From NCBI RefSeq assembly GCF_001422925.1, contig NZ_LMNI01000013.1, positions 62,001-126,000 on the forward strand: DNA of 64,000 bases. Direction: 5' to 3'. This stretch comes from Microbacterium sp. Leaf288. GTDB taxonomy: Bacteria > Actinomycetota > Actinomycetes > Actinomycetales > Microbacteriaceae. Below are positions 34,826-42,648 of this stretch, piece after piece; within the stretch, counting starts at the first letter, position 1, and every line of letters begins with the position of its first letter. The notes beneath the pieces were generated by a model. The model searched no databases, was not told the DNA's origin, and was given only the letters and a program-made list of their open reading frames with translations. A program made the position numbers and the translations under genes.

Positions 34826-36343
34826 GTGACCACGCTCTACAACCCCCTCATCAACGGCTTCCACCCCGACCCGAGCGTCGTGGCGGTGGACGGCGTGTAC
34901 TACCTCGCGACCTCGACGTTCGAGTACCTGCCGGGCATCCCGATCCACCGCTCGACCGACTTCGAGACGTGGGAGCTCATCGGCCACGTCGCGACCAGGC
35001 CCGGGCAGCTCGCCGTCGAGGACGTGCCCACGGCCGGAGGCGCCTGGGCGCCGACGATCCGTCACCGCGACGGCGTGTTCCACCTCGTCATCACCGACGC
35101 GATGGGCCGCGGCATGCTGCATTTCACGGCGACGGACGCCGCGGGCCCGTGGAGCGACGGCGACCTCATCCTGAAGGCGGACGGGTCGGAATCCGTCGAC
35201 GGCATCGACCCCGACATCGCGTGGGACTCCGACGGCAACGTGTACATCACGTTCTCGGGCCTCATCCTCGGCGGCGAGAACGTCGGGCAGCACCTCGGCA
35301 TCCAGCAGGTGAAGGTCGACCTCGAGCGTCACCTCGCCCTCGAGGAGCCCCGATCGCTGTGGTCGGGCACGGGCGGCCAGTTCCCCGAGGCGCCGCACCT
35401 CTACGACGTCGACGGCCGCTGGTACCTGATGATCGCCGAGGGCGGCACCGAGCGTGGGCACGGCATCTCGATCGCGCGCGGCGACTCGCCCGAGGGCCCG
35501 TTCGAGACCGCGCCGCACAACCCGCTCGTCTCGGCCCGCTCGACGATCCGTCCCATCCAGAACACCGGACACGGCGACCTGGTGATCGGTCCGGACGGCG
35601 ACTGGCTGTGCGTGCTGCTGGGGGTGCGGCCCCGGAGCATGACCCGCGCATTCTCGGCTCTCGGTCGCGAGACCTTCGTCACGCCCGTGCGCTGGGAGGA
35701 CGACGGCTGGCCCGCGATCGATCCGGTGCTGCTCAACCCTCGACCCGGCACGCGCGTCGAGGTGGATTTCGCCCCCGACCGCGCGCTCGACGGCGAGTGG
35801 ATCGCCGTCCGCTCGCTGCCCGCCGACCACGCCGATCTCTCGGCGCGGCCGGGCTGGCTCACTCTGCGCGCAGACGGCTCGACCCTCGACGATGCGCACC
35901 CGGTCTTCGTCGGACGCCGCCAGGAGCACCTCACCAACGCCGTGACGGTGACCGTGGATGCCTCCGCCGGCGTGGGCGGCCTGGCCGTGCGCTACGACGA
36001 GCGCTTCCACGTCGAGATCGAGGCGCGCGGCGGCGAGGTCGTCGGCCGCGCCGTCCTCGGCGGCCTCGTGCAGGAGTGGCGCGCGCCCTTCGGCGGCGGC
36101 GTGGTCGATCTGCATCTCGAGTCGCGGGCGCCCGAGCCGACTCGCGGGTTCCCGCGCACGAGCGACGTCTTCCACCTCGGTTTCACCGCGGCCGGAGGTG
36201 AGCGTGTCGAGCTCGCCGAGGTCGACGGCCGCTTCCTGTCGTCCGAGACGACGGAGTCGTTCACCGGCCGCGTGATCGGCGTGTACGCCGTCGAGGGCGA
36301 CGTCGCCGTGCTGCGCTGGGTCGCAGAAGGCGACGACGTCTGA
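34826..36343 (+). CDS. GH43 beta-xylosidase/arabinofuranosidase-type enzyme
   Basis: 505 residues. A five-bladed propeller begins with N-P-L-I-N-G-F-H-P-D-P-S (D15 as general base). It continues with the D-G-I-D-P-D-I block and the catalytic acid E188 in F-P-E-A-P-H. The last 190 or so residues form a beta-sandwich typical of XynB-type enzymes (L-T-N-A-V-T-V-T-V, R-Y-D-E-R-F-H-V). It would release xylose or arabinose from xylo-oligosaccharides in the cytoplasm. GAAGGA precedes the GTG start. It closes the GH3-esterase-GH43 series and is followed by a palindromic element. Confidence 0.9.
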   Translation: MTTLYNPLINGFHPDPSVVAVDGVYYLATSTFEYLPGIPIHRSTDFETWELIGHVATRPGQLAVEDVPTAGGAWAPTIRHRDGVFHLVITDAMGRGMLHFTATDAAGPWSDGDLILKADGSESVDGIDPDIAWDSDGNVYITFSGLILGGENVGQHLGIQQVKVDLERHLALEEPRSLWSGTGGQFPEAPHLYDVDGRWYLMIAEGGTERGHGISIARGDSPEGPFETAPHNPLVSARSTIRPIQNTGHGDLVIGPDGDWLCVLLGVRPRSMTRAFSALGRETFVTPVRWEDDGWPAIDPVLLNPRPGTRVEVDFAPDRALDGEWIAVRSLPADHADLSARPGWLTLRADGSTLDDAHPVFVGRRQEHLTNAVTVTVDASAGVGGLAVRYDERFHVEIEARGGEVVGRAVLGGLVQEWRAPFGGGVVDLHLESRAPEPTRGFPRTSDVFHLGFTAAGGERVELAEVDGRFLSSETTESFTGRVIGVYAVEGDVAVLRWVAEGDDV

Positions 36344-36350
36344 CGGCGGG

Positions 36351-36419
36351 CCGAGACAGGGGATCCGCGACGAGACCGAGGACTTCGGCCCTTGGTTCGG
36401 CGAGGGTCCCCTGTTTCGG
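36351..36419. repeat. Palindromic element CCGAGACAGGGGAT, copy 1
   Basis: Arms 36351-36366 and 36404-36419 (CCGAGACAGGGGATCC against GGTCCCCTGTTTCGG) pair with only G-T wobbles. A closely related element is at 62899-62967. Here it fills the 102-base gap between convergent GH43 and DUF1593-type genes and could serve as a bidirectional terminator. Confidence 0.65.
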
Positions 36420-36445
36420 CGAACCGGGCACCCGAACCGGGGGCG

Positions 36446-37942
36446 CTACCCGGCGGCGACCGTGAGGATCACTCGCTGGTAGGCGTGGAGGGGCAGCGGT
36501 GTGCGGGGGTCGGATGCCTCGGCCACCACGTGGATCGTGTCGCCGGGGCGCGCGTCGCCAGGAACCCGGACGGTGACCTGCGAACCCTCGGCGGGCTCGA
36601 GCACGACGTCGGCCGTGCACGTGCCCGCTTCGCGGTTGATCCACCAGCCCACCTGCGCATGCGCGCCGCCCGGTCCGCCGACCACGACCGAGAGCCGGGT
36701 GTCGGAGCCCGCCACGACCTCCAGGTCGACTCCCTGCTCGATCGTCAGCGTGGGGTGGTGGTCGGCATCCTCGAACCGCGGGGTCACGCTCCACCGGAGG
36801 CGTGCGGCGAAGTCGGCCTGCGCGTGGGCGAACCACCGCACCACCGATCCCTCGTCGCCCGCGGGGGCGCCGTCCGCCCATTCGGCTACGCCGGGCCGGA
36901 ACGCGGCATCCGCGAGACCCCACGTGTCGGCGCCCTCGTCGGTCCGGACGTAGCGGCCGCCCCAGCCGCCGTACGACGGATGCTCGTGGGCGCGCAGCCC
37001 CGGCGCGATAAGGTTCAGCATGTTCGTGGTGTCGCCCTCGGAGATCCACTCGCCCGCGGGCTGCGGGTCCATCCACACCTGGTAGCCCTGCGCCCGCAGG
37101 TCGTAGGCCGACACACCGGAGAGGTGGAAGTAGTCCGTGACGTCGCCGGGCACCATCTGCCGCCCGTCGCCCCACACGCGGTAGAGCGCGCCGAGCGGAC
37201 CGACGCTCGTGACGTTGTCGCGCATCCACCGGGCACCGAGCAGATGCTGATCACGCGCCGGTACCGTCTTGCGTGCCATGTACCCCCAGGCGAGGGTCGC
37301 CACTTCGATCACCCGGATGCCGGGCCACGTCGGCGCGATGTACTCGTCGTAGGTGGCGTCCTGAGAGGCGAATTTCGTGATGACGGCTTTCGCCGACACC
37401 TCTGCGCGGATCCGCTCCCAGTCCGCGGTGTCGGCGAAGCGCTCCTCGATCGACAGGAGTGCGCGAGCGACCGTGCTCGGCCCGGCCCACAGCTGCAGGT
37501 GGAGCGGCCCGGGCCGATCGTCGAGGAGCGCGTCGGCGATGAGGCGCGAGCCCGGCGACTCCGACGAGATGTCGCCCTCGAAGTCGACGTTGCCCTCACG
37601 GATGAGCGAGCGCAGGTGGGACGGATCCGGATACCGCGGGTCGTGCACGACGAGGTTGTCGTACACCTCGGCATAGGCGTCGACGGCGTCGTCGATGAAG
37701 CGCTCCCCCGGCGCCCAGCGCCAGGAGGTCTGCGGGGCGTCGTACTCGCGACCGGGCAGGAAGAACTCCGTGCCGGCGCCGTCACCGCGCCAGTGGAACC
37801 TGCTGCTCGCGTAGACGAGGCCCTCGATCTCGACCTCGTTGCTGAACAGCAGAAGCCGGATCATCGAGTTGAGGTCGTCGAGCTCAGGGTCGGCGGTGAC
37901 GATGGTCCGGGGCCGCGGGGCCACGTTCGGCGGGGCGGTCAC
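36446..37942 (-). CDS. DUF1593/nucleoside-hydrolase-like protein with C-terminal beta domain
   Basis: 498 residues. The N-terminal two thirds resemble the nucleoside-hydrolase-like DUF1593 family (R-T-I-V-T-A-D-P-E-L-D-D-L-N-S-M-I-R-L-L, L-H-L-Q-L-W-A-G, Y-G-G-W-G-G-R-Y). The acidic D-P-E-L-D-D cluster corresponds to the calcium-binding loop of nucleoside hydrolases. The last 95 residues form an immunoglobulin-like sandwich. Actual substrates of this family are not established. The GTG start overlaps the stop of the preceding nucleoside-hydrolase-like gene (GTGA), so the two form an operon under the GntR-type promoter element at 39041-39055. Confidence 0.8.
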   Translation of the reverse strand: MTAPPNVAPRPRTIVTADPELDDLNSMIRLLLFSNEVEIEGLVYASSRFHWRGDGAGTEFFLPGREYDAPQTSWRWAPGERFIDDAVDAYAEVYDNLVVHDPRYPDPSHLRSLIREGNVDFEGDISSESPGSRLIADALLDDRPGPLHLQLWAGPSTVARALLSIEERFADTADWERIRAEVSAKAVITKFASQDATYDEYIAPTWPGIRVIEVATLAWGYMARKTVPARDQHLLGARWMRDNVTSVGPLGALYRVWGDGRQMVPGDVTDYFHLSGVSAYDLRAQGYQVWMDPQPAGEWISEGDTTNMLNLIAPGLRAHEHPSYGGWGGRYVRTDEGADTWGLADAAFRPGVAEWADGAPAGDEGSVVRWFAHAQADFAARLRWSVTPRFEDADHHPTLTIEQGVDLEVVAGSDTRLSVVVGGPGGAHAQVGWWINREAGTCTADVVLEPAEGSQVTVRVPGDARPGDTIHVVAEASDPRTPLPLHAYQRVILTVAAG

Positions 37943-38985
37943 GCGCCCGCCGCCTGCCACCGGCCGAACTCGGCCAGCTTGACGTAGAAGTCCTCGAACA
38001 TGAGCCGCGTGTCGACCCACGTGTAGACCCTCATCGGTCTCGCACCGGGGACGTCGACATACCCTCCGTCGTCGCTCAGGGCAGGGGTCGGGCGCTCGAC
38101 GTACCGACTCGAGGACGGGTCGGCCTCGAACACCGACTGCAGCGCCGTGAGCAGCACGAGCGGCGAGTCGCCGAGGGCGTAGGTCTCTGCTCCGCCGCCG
38201 ACGTGGGTCGCGACCATCCGCATGACGAAGGCCACCTCGTCGTACAGGTAGCGCCCGAGCGGACCCGTCTCGGCGACGCGCACGCGCAGCTCGGCATCCG
38301 AGACGAGGCACTGGCGGTACACGTCGCGCGGCACCTGCCACAGCGGGATCGGCGAGTCGCCGAAGACGACCTGCCCCGCGACCGGGTCGATGAGCAGGTT
38401 GTACTCGATCGGCATGGCGCTCGGCGGCGGCACCGCGAGCCCCTCGTGCTCTTCGCCGCCGATCCACACGAGCGTCAGCCGCTCGGCGATGCGCGGCTCG
38501 ACGAGGTAGGCCGAGGCGATGTCGGTCAGCCCGCCGCCGGCGACGTAGAACAGCGGGGTCGACACGTCGTCGCGCAGCGCCTCGGCGATGATCGCGTCGA
38601 CGGCCGGCGACGGGCGCGGAGTGCTCCGGTCAGCGAGAGGCTCGTCGGACCCGACCACGATCACCTCGGTGGAGGTCAGCCCCATGCGGACGAAGACGTC
38701 GTTCGCGATCACGGCGGCGTTCTGCGCACTCCGGCCGGAGGGGTCGAAGCCGTCATCGGCACGAAGGTGCGAGGCGACGACGAGGCGCACCTCGACGCTG
38801 GGCGACAGCAGGTGGTGCACGAGCTGGTAGAGGTCGTCGGGATCGCCCGAGAAGTCGTTGTCGATGATGATCCTCGCGCGCGGAGGGCCCAGCGGGGGCA
38901 GCTTCTGCCACGGCGTGGTCCCGAGGCTCCAGCTGCGCGCGGCGCGGTCGGTCGGGCGGGTGTCCCCGCTCGGAATCTGGGTCAT
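37939..38985 (-). CDS. Nucleoside-hydrolase-like protein
   Basis: About 348 residues. R-I-I-I-D-N-D-F-S-G-D-P-D-D carries the D-x-D-x4-D-D metal loop of inosine/uridine-preferring nucleoside hydrolases. N-L-L-I-D-P and A-F-V-M-R-M are further matches. These enzymes cleave ribofuranosides, so any furanosidic pentose could be the substrate. ATG 38985 is preferred to GTG 39015 because the predicted transcription start lies only about 10 bases upstream of the GTG. It is followed by the DUF1593-type gene, overlapping by four bases. Context links both to the apiose locus. Confidence 0.78.
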   Translation of the reverse strand: MTQIPSGDTRPTDRAARSWSLGTTPWQKLPPLGPPRARIIIDNDFSGDPDDLYQLVHHLLSPSVEVRLVVASHLRADDGFDPSGRSAQNAAVIANDVFVRMGLTSTEVIVVGSDEPLADRSTPRPSPAVDAIIAEALRDDVSTPLFYVAGGGLTDIASAYLVEPRIAERLTLVWIGGEEHEGLAVPPPSAMPIEYNLLIDPVAGQVVFGDSPIPLWQVPRDVYRQCLVSDAELRVRVAETGPLGRYLYDEVAFVMRMVATHVGGGAETYALGDSPLVLLTALQSVFEADPSSSRYVERPTPALSDDGGYVDVPGARPMRVYTWVDTRLMFEDFYVKLAEFGRWQAAGA

Positions 38986-39040
38986 CTTCGACTTTCCCTT
39001 TCGCCGCGGCGTCACGAACGATCTCCCGGGTCACTGTAAC

Positions 39041-39055
39041 ACCGGTTGACCAATT
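39041..39055 (-). promoter_or_regulatory. GntR operator site A in the nucleoside-hydrolase-like promoter
   Basis: Read on the minus strand, AATTGGTCAACCGGT is identical over 15 bases to the element at 44412-44426. A TACAGT -10 candidate (39038-39033) follows. The core GGTCAACC is a GGT-N2-ACC half-site pair like those of FadR-subfamily GntR proteins. Confidence 0.6.
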
Positions 39056-39100
39056 CACGGTCGACTCCCGCCTTGTCGGTCCTCCACGCGACGCGCCGGG

Positions 39101-40351
39101 TCAGCGGGGGTCGCGTACGCCGAGGCGCTCGAGGTGCGCGTTCGAGAAGCGGCCTTCGGGGTCGAGGCGCTCGAACACCGCGCGTGCGTCGGCGAGACGC
39201 GGGTGCACGCGCTCGATCGCGGCGCGGTCGAAGCCGTGGAGCTTGCCCCAGTGCGGGCGCGCGTCGAACGGCTCGAGCGCGGCTTCGACGCGTGCGACCG
39301 CGGCGGCGACGTCGTCGGGGTGGTTGTGCCAGGTGAAGTGGATGATCACGACGTCGCGACGGTAGGCCGGGCTCAGCCACAGCTCGTCCGCGGCGGCGGT
39401 GCGCAGCTCGGTCCAGATGAGATGGGGACGGATGCTGTCGCCCAGCGTCCGCACCGCCTCCAGCGCTGCCCGCGCATCGGCGCGCGCCACGAAATACTCG
39501 CTCTGGATCTCGTCGCCGAACGACGGCTCGGCATCGAGGCGGAAGTGCGGCAGGCGCAGCATCCACGGTCCGGGGACGCCTGCGATCTCGGTGATGTTGT
39601 CCTCCACGCCGAGGGGCGAGTCGCCCTCCGTCGCGCGGACGCCGTCGAGGATCGTGTCGGGCACCGAGTCGTCGTCCGCGGCCAGGCGCGTCTTCAGCCA
39701 CACGTAGCCGACCGACGGCTCCTCCCAGCGCGAGAACACCGACACGCTGTATCCGGCGGACGTGAGGGCGTCGTAGTCGGCGAGCGCGGCCTCCCACGTG
39801 ATGCCGGTGTAGATGTCCTGGCGCATGCGGAACGCGGGCACGATGTCGAGGGTGAGCGACACCACGATGCCGTAGGCGCCGAGGCCCACGACGAGGGCGT
39901 CGAAGTCGGGCTCGCCGCGGCGCACCTCGTGCACCTCGGCGTCGGCTCCGACGTAGCGCAGCGCCCGGACGGAGGCCGAGAGCACCCGATTCGCGTCGCC
40001 CGACCCGTGGGTGCCCGTCGCCGTCGCGCCGCCGACGTTGATGTGCGGCAGCGAACCCATGTTCCCGAGCGCCCACCCGCGGTCGTCGAGCCACACGGCG
40101 AGCACTCCGTAGCGGATGCCGGCGGGCACCGTGACCGCCTGCGCGGCCTCGTCCAGCTCGAACTCGGCCGCGAACCCGGTCACATCGACGAGCGTGCCGG
40201 TGGTGTCGGGGAGGTCGGTGAACGAGTGCCGCGTGCCGAGCGCGCGCACGCGCCCCGGCTCACGCAGCACCCGCTGGACGTCGTCGACCGACGTCGCCTC
40301 GACGATCCGGTGCGCGGCGTACTCGTACGTTCCAGCCCAATTGCGCGGCAT
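39101..40351 (-). CDS. aldO: FAD-dependent alditol oxidase
   Basis: 416 residues, closely resembling Streptomyces alditol oxidase along its whole length. N-W-A-G-T-Y-E-Y opens the protein. H42 in G-T-R-H-S-F is the residue expected to bind FAD covalently. M-G-S-L-P-H-I-N-V-G-G-A-T-A-T-G-T-H-G-S-G is the flavin-pyrophosphate loop. The substrate-pocket segments W-T-E-L-R-T, I-H-F-T-W and P-H-W-G-K are present. The enzyme oxidises the terminal hydroxyl of alditols such as xylitol with oxygen, giving the aldose and hydrogen peroxide. It has a good GAAGGAGG and lies 24 bases after gntR in the same direction, probably as one operon. Confidence 0.9.
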   Translation of the reverse strand: MPRNWAGTYEYAAHRIVEATSVDDVQRVLREPGRVRALGTRHSFTDLPDTTGTLVDVTGFAAEFELDEAAQAVTVPAGIRYGVLAVWLDDRGWALGNMGSLPHINVGGATATGTHGSGDANRVLSASVRALRYVGADAEVHEVRRGEPDFDALVVGLGAYGIVVSLTLDIVPAFRMRQDIYTGITWEAALADYDALTSAGYSVSVFSRWEEPSVGYVWLKTRLAADDDSVPDTILDGVRATEGDSPLGVEDNITEIAGVPGPWMLRLPHFRLDAEPSFGDEIQSEYFVARADARAALEAVRTLGDSIRPHLIWTELRTAAADELWLSPAYRRDVVIIHFTWHNHPDDVAAAVARVEAALEPFDARPHWGKLHGFDRAAIERVHPRLADARAVFERLDPEGRFSNAHLERLGVRDPR

Positions 40352-40375
40352 CGCGCCTCCTTCGGACGATCCGGG

Positions 40376-41113
40376 TCAGTGTGCGGCTTCGGCCGCGAGG
40401 CGCTGCGAGGCGGTCGCCATGTGGAGGGCCATCGCGGAGGCGGCGGCATCCTCGTCCTGCGCCTCGATCGCGCGGAAGACGGCGTCGTGCTCGTCGATGG
40501 CGGTGCGGGCCTCGGCCTCGTCGTGGACGGCCCGGTCCGCGTACACCTGCAGCAGCGACCGCACCACATGCAGCAGGTCGATCAGCGTGTCGTTGCCCGC
40601 GGCCGCGGCGAGCGCGTGATGGAAGTCGAGGTCCGCGCGCGCGAAGGCCTTGAGGTCGCCCACGCCGGACCGCATGCGCTCGAGGGACCCTGCGATCGCG
40701 CGGAGATCGGATGCTGCGGCCCGGCCCGCGGCGAGCCGCGCGACGTAGATCTCGAGCCCCGAGCGCAGCTCGAGCAGCTCGGCCGTGTTCTTCTGGCCGA
40801 TGAGGAGCCCCCAGCGCAGCGTCTGCGGCAGCAGCTCGCTCGCGGTCCCGCGGAGGTACGTGCCCGACCCGGGGCGGACGTCGACGATGCCGAGGATCTC
40901 GAGCGCAGCGAGGGCCTCTCGCACCGCGGACCGCCCGACGCCCAGCGTCGCCGCCAACTGCCGCTCCGGCGGCAGGCGGGTGCCCGCCTCGAGGTCGCCG
41001 CTCGTGAAGAGGTCCATCAGGCGGCGAGCGACCTCCGAGACCGGCGTGCCGGCCGGGAGGGCGCCCAGGGCCGCCGTGATCTCGGCCGAGCGATCGTCGG
41101 GGTAGGCGGGCAT
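40376..41113 (-). CDS. GntR-family (FadR/FCD) regulator of the apiose region (inferred)
   Basis: 245 residues. The winged helix at the N-terminus shows G-T-R-L-P-P-E-R-Q-L-A-A-T-L-G-V-G-R-S-A-V-R-E-A-L-A-A-L-E and the wing V-R-P-G-S-G-T-Y. The all-helical FCD domain carries the metal-ligand pattern D-L-D-F-H-H-A-L and H-D-A-V-F-R-A-I. Ligands of this family are usually sugar acids or other organic acids, so D-apionate is a sensible guess. It is divergent from the binding-protein gene. A GGTCAACCGGT element lies in that gap and in two other promoters nearby. Confidence 0.9.
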   Translation of the reverse strand: MPAYPDDRSAEITAALGALPAGTPVSEVARRLMDLFTSGDLEAGTRLPPERQLAATLGVGRSAVREALAALEILGIVDVRPGSGTYLRGTASELLPQTLRWGLLIGQKNTAELLELRSGLEIYVARLAAGRAAASDLRAIAGSLERMRSGVGDLKAFARADLDFHHALAAAAGNDTLIDLLHVVRSLLQVYADRAVHDEAEARTAIDEHDAVFRAIEAQDEDAAASAMALHMATASQRLAAEAAH

Positions 41114-41148
41114 GCGAACAACTTACGGCAGTCGCGACGACTCTGGGA

Positions 41149-41177
41149 TTGCTTTCGGTCAACCGGTTTGTCAGACT
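41149..41177 (+). promoter_or_regulatory. Promoter with GntR operator site B
   Basis: TTGCTT (41149-41154), a 17-base spacer, and CAGACT (41172-41177) align base for base with the promoter at 44408-44436. GGTCAACCGGTTTGTCA (41157-41173) fills the spacer. It lies between gntR and the binding-protein gene, so autoregulation is likely. Confidence 0.6.
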
Positions 41178-41217
41178 GTGGACCGGCGACGTCAGTCGCC
41201 TTTCTCACAGCCAAACG

Positions 41218-41231
41218 AGAAAACGTTTCCT
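41218..41231. promoter_or_regulatory. LacI-type box AGAAAACGTTTCCT
   Basis: The core AAACGTTT is a perfect palindrome, and 12 of 14 bases are symmetric. It resembles the two GAAACGTTTC operators at 59001 and 59047 and lies 29 bases before the binding-protein start, downstream of the proposed promoter. Confidence 0.4.
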
Positions 41232-41259
41232 GAAGCTCGAAGACGAGAGGTCGATCACA

Positions 41260-42573
41260 ATGAAGTTCCGAAACAGGAGGCTCATCGCGGGAGTGGCGGG
41301 AGTGGGCCTGATCGCCCTCGCCGGACTCACGGGCTGCGCGTCCGCTGCCCCCGTGAGCAGCCAGCCGACCCTCGACCCCGACGAGGAAGCATCGATCACC
41401 TTCACGTTCTGGGGCAACGATGTGCGCGCCGAGCTCTACAACGAGGCGATCGCCGCGTTCGAGGAGCAGCACCCCAACATCGATGTCTCCGTGCTGTTCC
41501 TCTCCCCCAACGACTACTGGGAGAAGCGCCAGATCGAAGCCAGCGGCGGGGGCCTGCCCGACGTGGTCACGATGGATCTCGCCTACATCCGCCAGTACTC
41601 GCAGAGCGGGTCGCTGCTCGACCTCGAGCCGTACCTCGGCAGCATCATCCAGACCGACCCGATCGAGCCGTCGGTGCTCGGCGCCGGCGTGGTCGACGGG
41701 GTCACCACGGCGGTGCCGATCTCCACGAACGCCTGGTCGATGTTCATGAACACGACGACGCTCGACGAGGTCGGCGTCGAGCCGTTCGCCGGCGGGACGT
41801 GGGACGAGTACTACGAGTGGGTCGCCGAGGTGACCGACGCCGCGCAGGCGGCCGGCGTGCCGGACGTCTGGGGCGGCGTCGACCCGTCCTCGCGCTTCGT
41901 GAACTTCGAGATGCAGCTGCGCGCCGAGGGCAAGGATCTCTTCGACGACGAGGGCAACCCCGGCTTCGACGAGGAGCGCCTCACGGAGTACTGGGAAGAG
42001 GGCGCCGACGCGCGCGAGGGCGGCGCCTTCGTGCCCCAGCAGCGGGTCGCCGAGGTGCAGCCGCTGACCGCCTTCGATGCCGGACTCGGCGCGAGCGACA
42101 CGCAGACGGACAACTTCCTCGCGGGCTACCTCGCGAACCTGGGCGAGGGCAACGAGGTCACGCTGCAGGCACCTCCGCTGTCGGTGGACGGCGCGAAGGA
42201 CCTCTACCTCAAGGCGTCGCAGATGTACTCCATCGCGGCGAACTCGGAGCACCCCGCCGCGGCGGCCACGCTCATCGACTTCCTCATCAACTCGCCGGAG
42301 TCGGGCGAGATCTTCGGCACCAACCGCGGCCTGCCGGCCTCGGCGACGGCGCGGGAGGCCGCGGACCTCGATCCGGTGAGCCAGGACATCGTGGACTACG
42401 AGGCGTCGATCGCCGACCGCCTGGGCGAGGCGCCGCCGGCGCCGATCGTCGGCTACGGCTCGCTGCACGAGAAGTTCCGTGAGCTGACGGAGGAGCTGAA
42501 CTTCGGCACGCTCACGGTCGACCAGGCCGTCGAGCAGTTCTTCGCCGAGATGGACGTGGTGCTGAACCAGTAG
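41260..42573 (+). CDS. ABC sugar-binding lipoprotein, family 1, without adjacent permease
   Basis: 437 residues. The signal ends in A-G-L-T-G-C-A-S with the lipid-modified cysteine. The mature part is a family-1 extracellular solute-binding protein: I-T-F-T-F-W-G-N-D-V-R, F-E-E-Q-H-P-N-I-D-V, D-V-V-T-M-D, N-A-W-S-M-F-M-N and A-A-A-T-L-I-D-F-L. It would capture a sugar or oligosaccharide for a CUT1 importer, but no permease or ATPase gene lies nearby; the nearest is the partial one at 63764. GAGAGG precedes the ATG. Expression is probably under the GntR element, and a hairpin follows the stop. Confidence 0.88.
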   Translation: MKFRNRRLIAGVAGVGLIALAGLTGCASAAPVSSQPTLDPDEEASITFTFWGNDVRAELYNEAIAAFEEQHPNIDVSVLFLSPNDYWEKRQIEASGGGLPDVVTMDLAYIRQYSQSGSLLDLEPYLGSIIQTDPIEPSVLGAGVVDGVTTAVPISTNAWSMFMNTTTLDEVGVEPFAGGTWDEYYEWVAEVTDAAQAAGVPDVWGGVDPSSRFVNFEMQLRAEGKDLFDDEGNPGFDEERLTEYWEEGADAREGGAFVPQQRVAEVQPLTAFDAGLGASDTQTDNFLAGYLANLGEGNEVTLQAPPLSVDGAKDLYLKASQMYSIAANSEHPAAAATLIDFLINSPESGEIFGTNRGLPASATAREAADLDPVSQDIVDYEASIADRLGEAPPAPIVGYGSLHEKFRELTEELNFGTLTVDQAVEQFFAEMDVVLNQ

Positions 42574-42581
42574 CCCGTTCC

Positions 42582-42619
42582 GTGCGGCGGCCGACTCCAG
42601 GGAACGTCGGCCGCCGCAC
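42582..42619 (+). terminator. 14-base hairpin after the binding-protein gene
   Basis: GTGCGGCGGCCGAC (42582-42595) and GTCGGCCGCCGCAC (42606-42619) pair perfectly around a ten-base loop, in the 75-base gap before the next gene. It would favour the upstream message. Confidence 0.65.
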
Positions 42620-42648
42620 CTCGCTTTCACCCTCCGAGGAGCCTCCCC

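Noticed and set aside
37939..39015. GTG at 39015 as start of the nucleoside-hydrolase-like gene
   Set aside because: It has a GGGAGA upstream, but that lies almost at the transcription start predicted from the promoter element. ATG 38985 gives a leader like that of the apiose operon. Not fully excluded.
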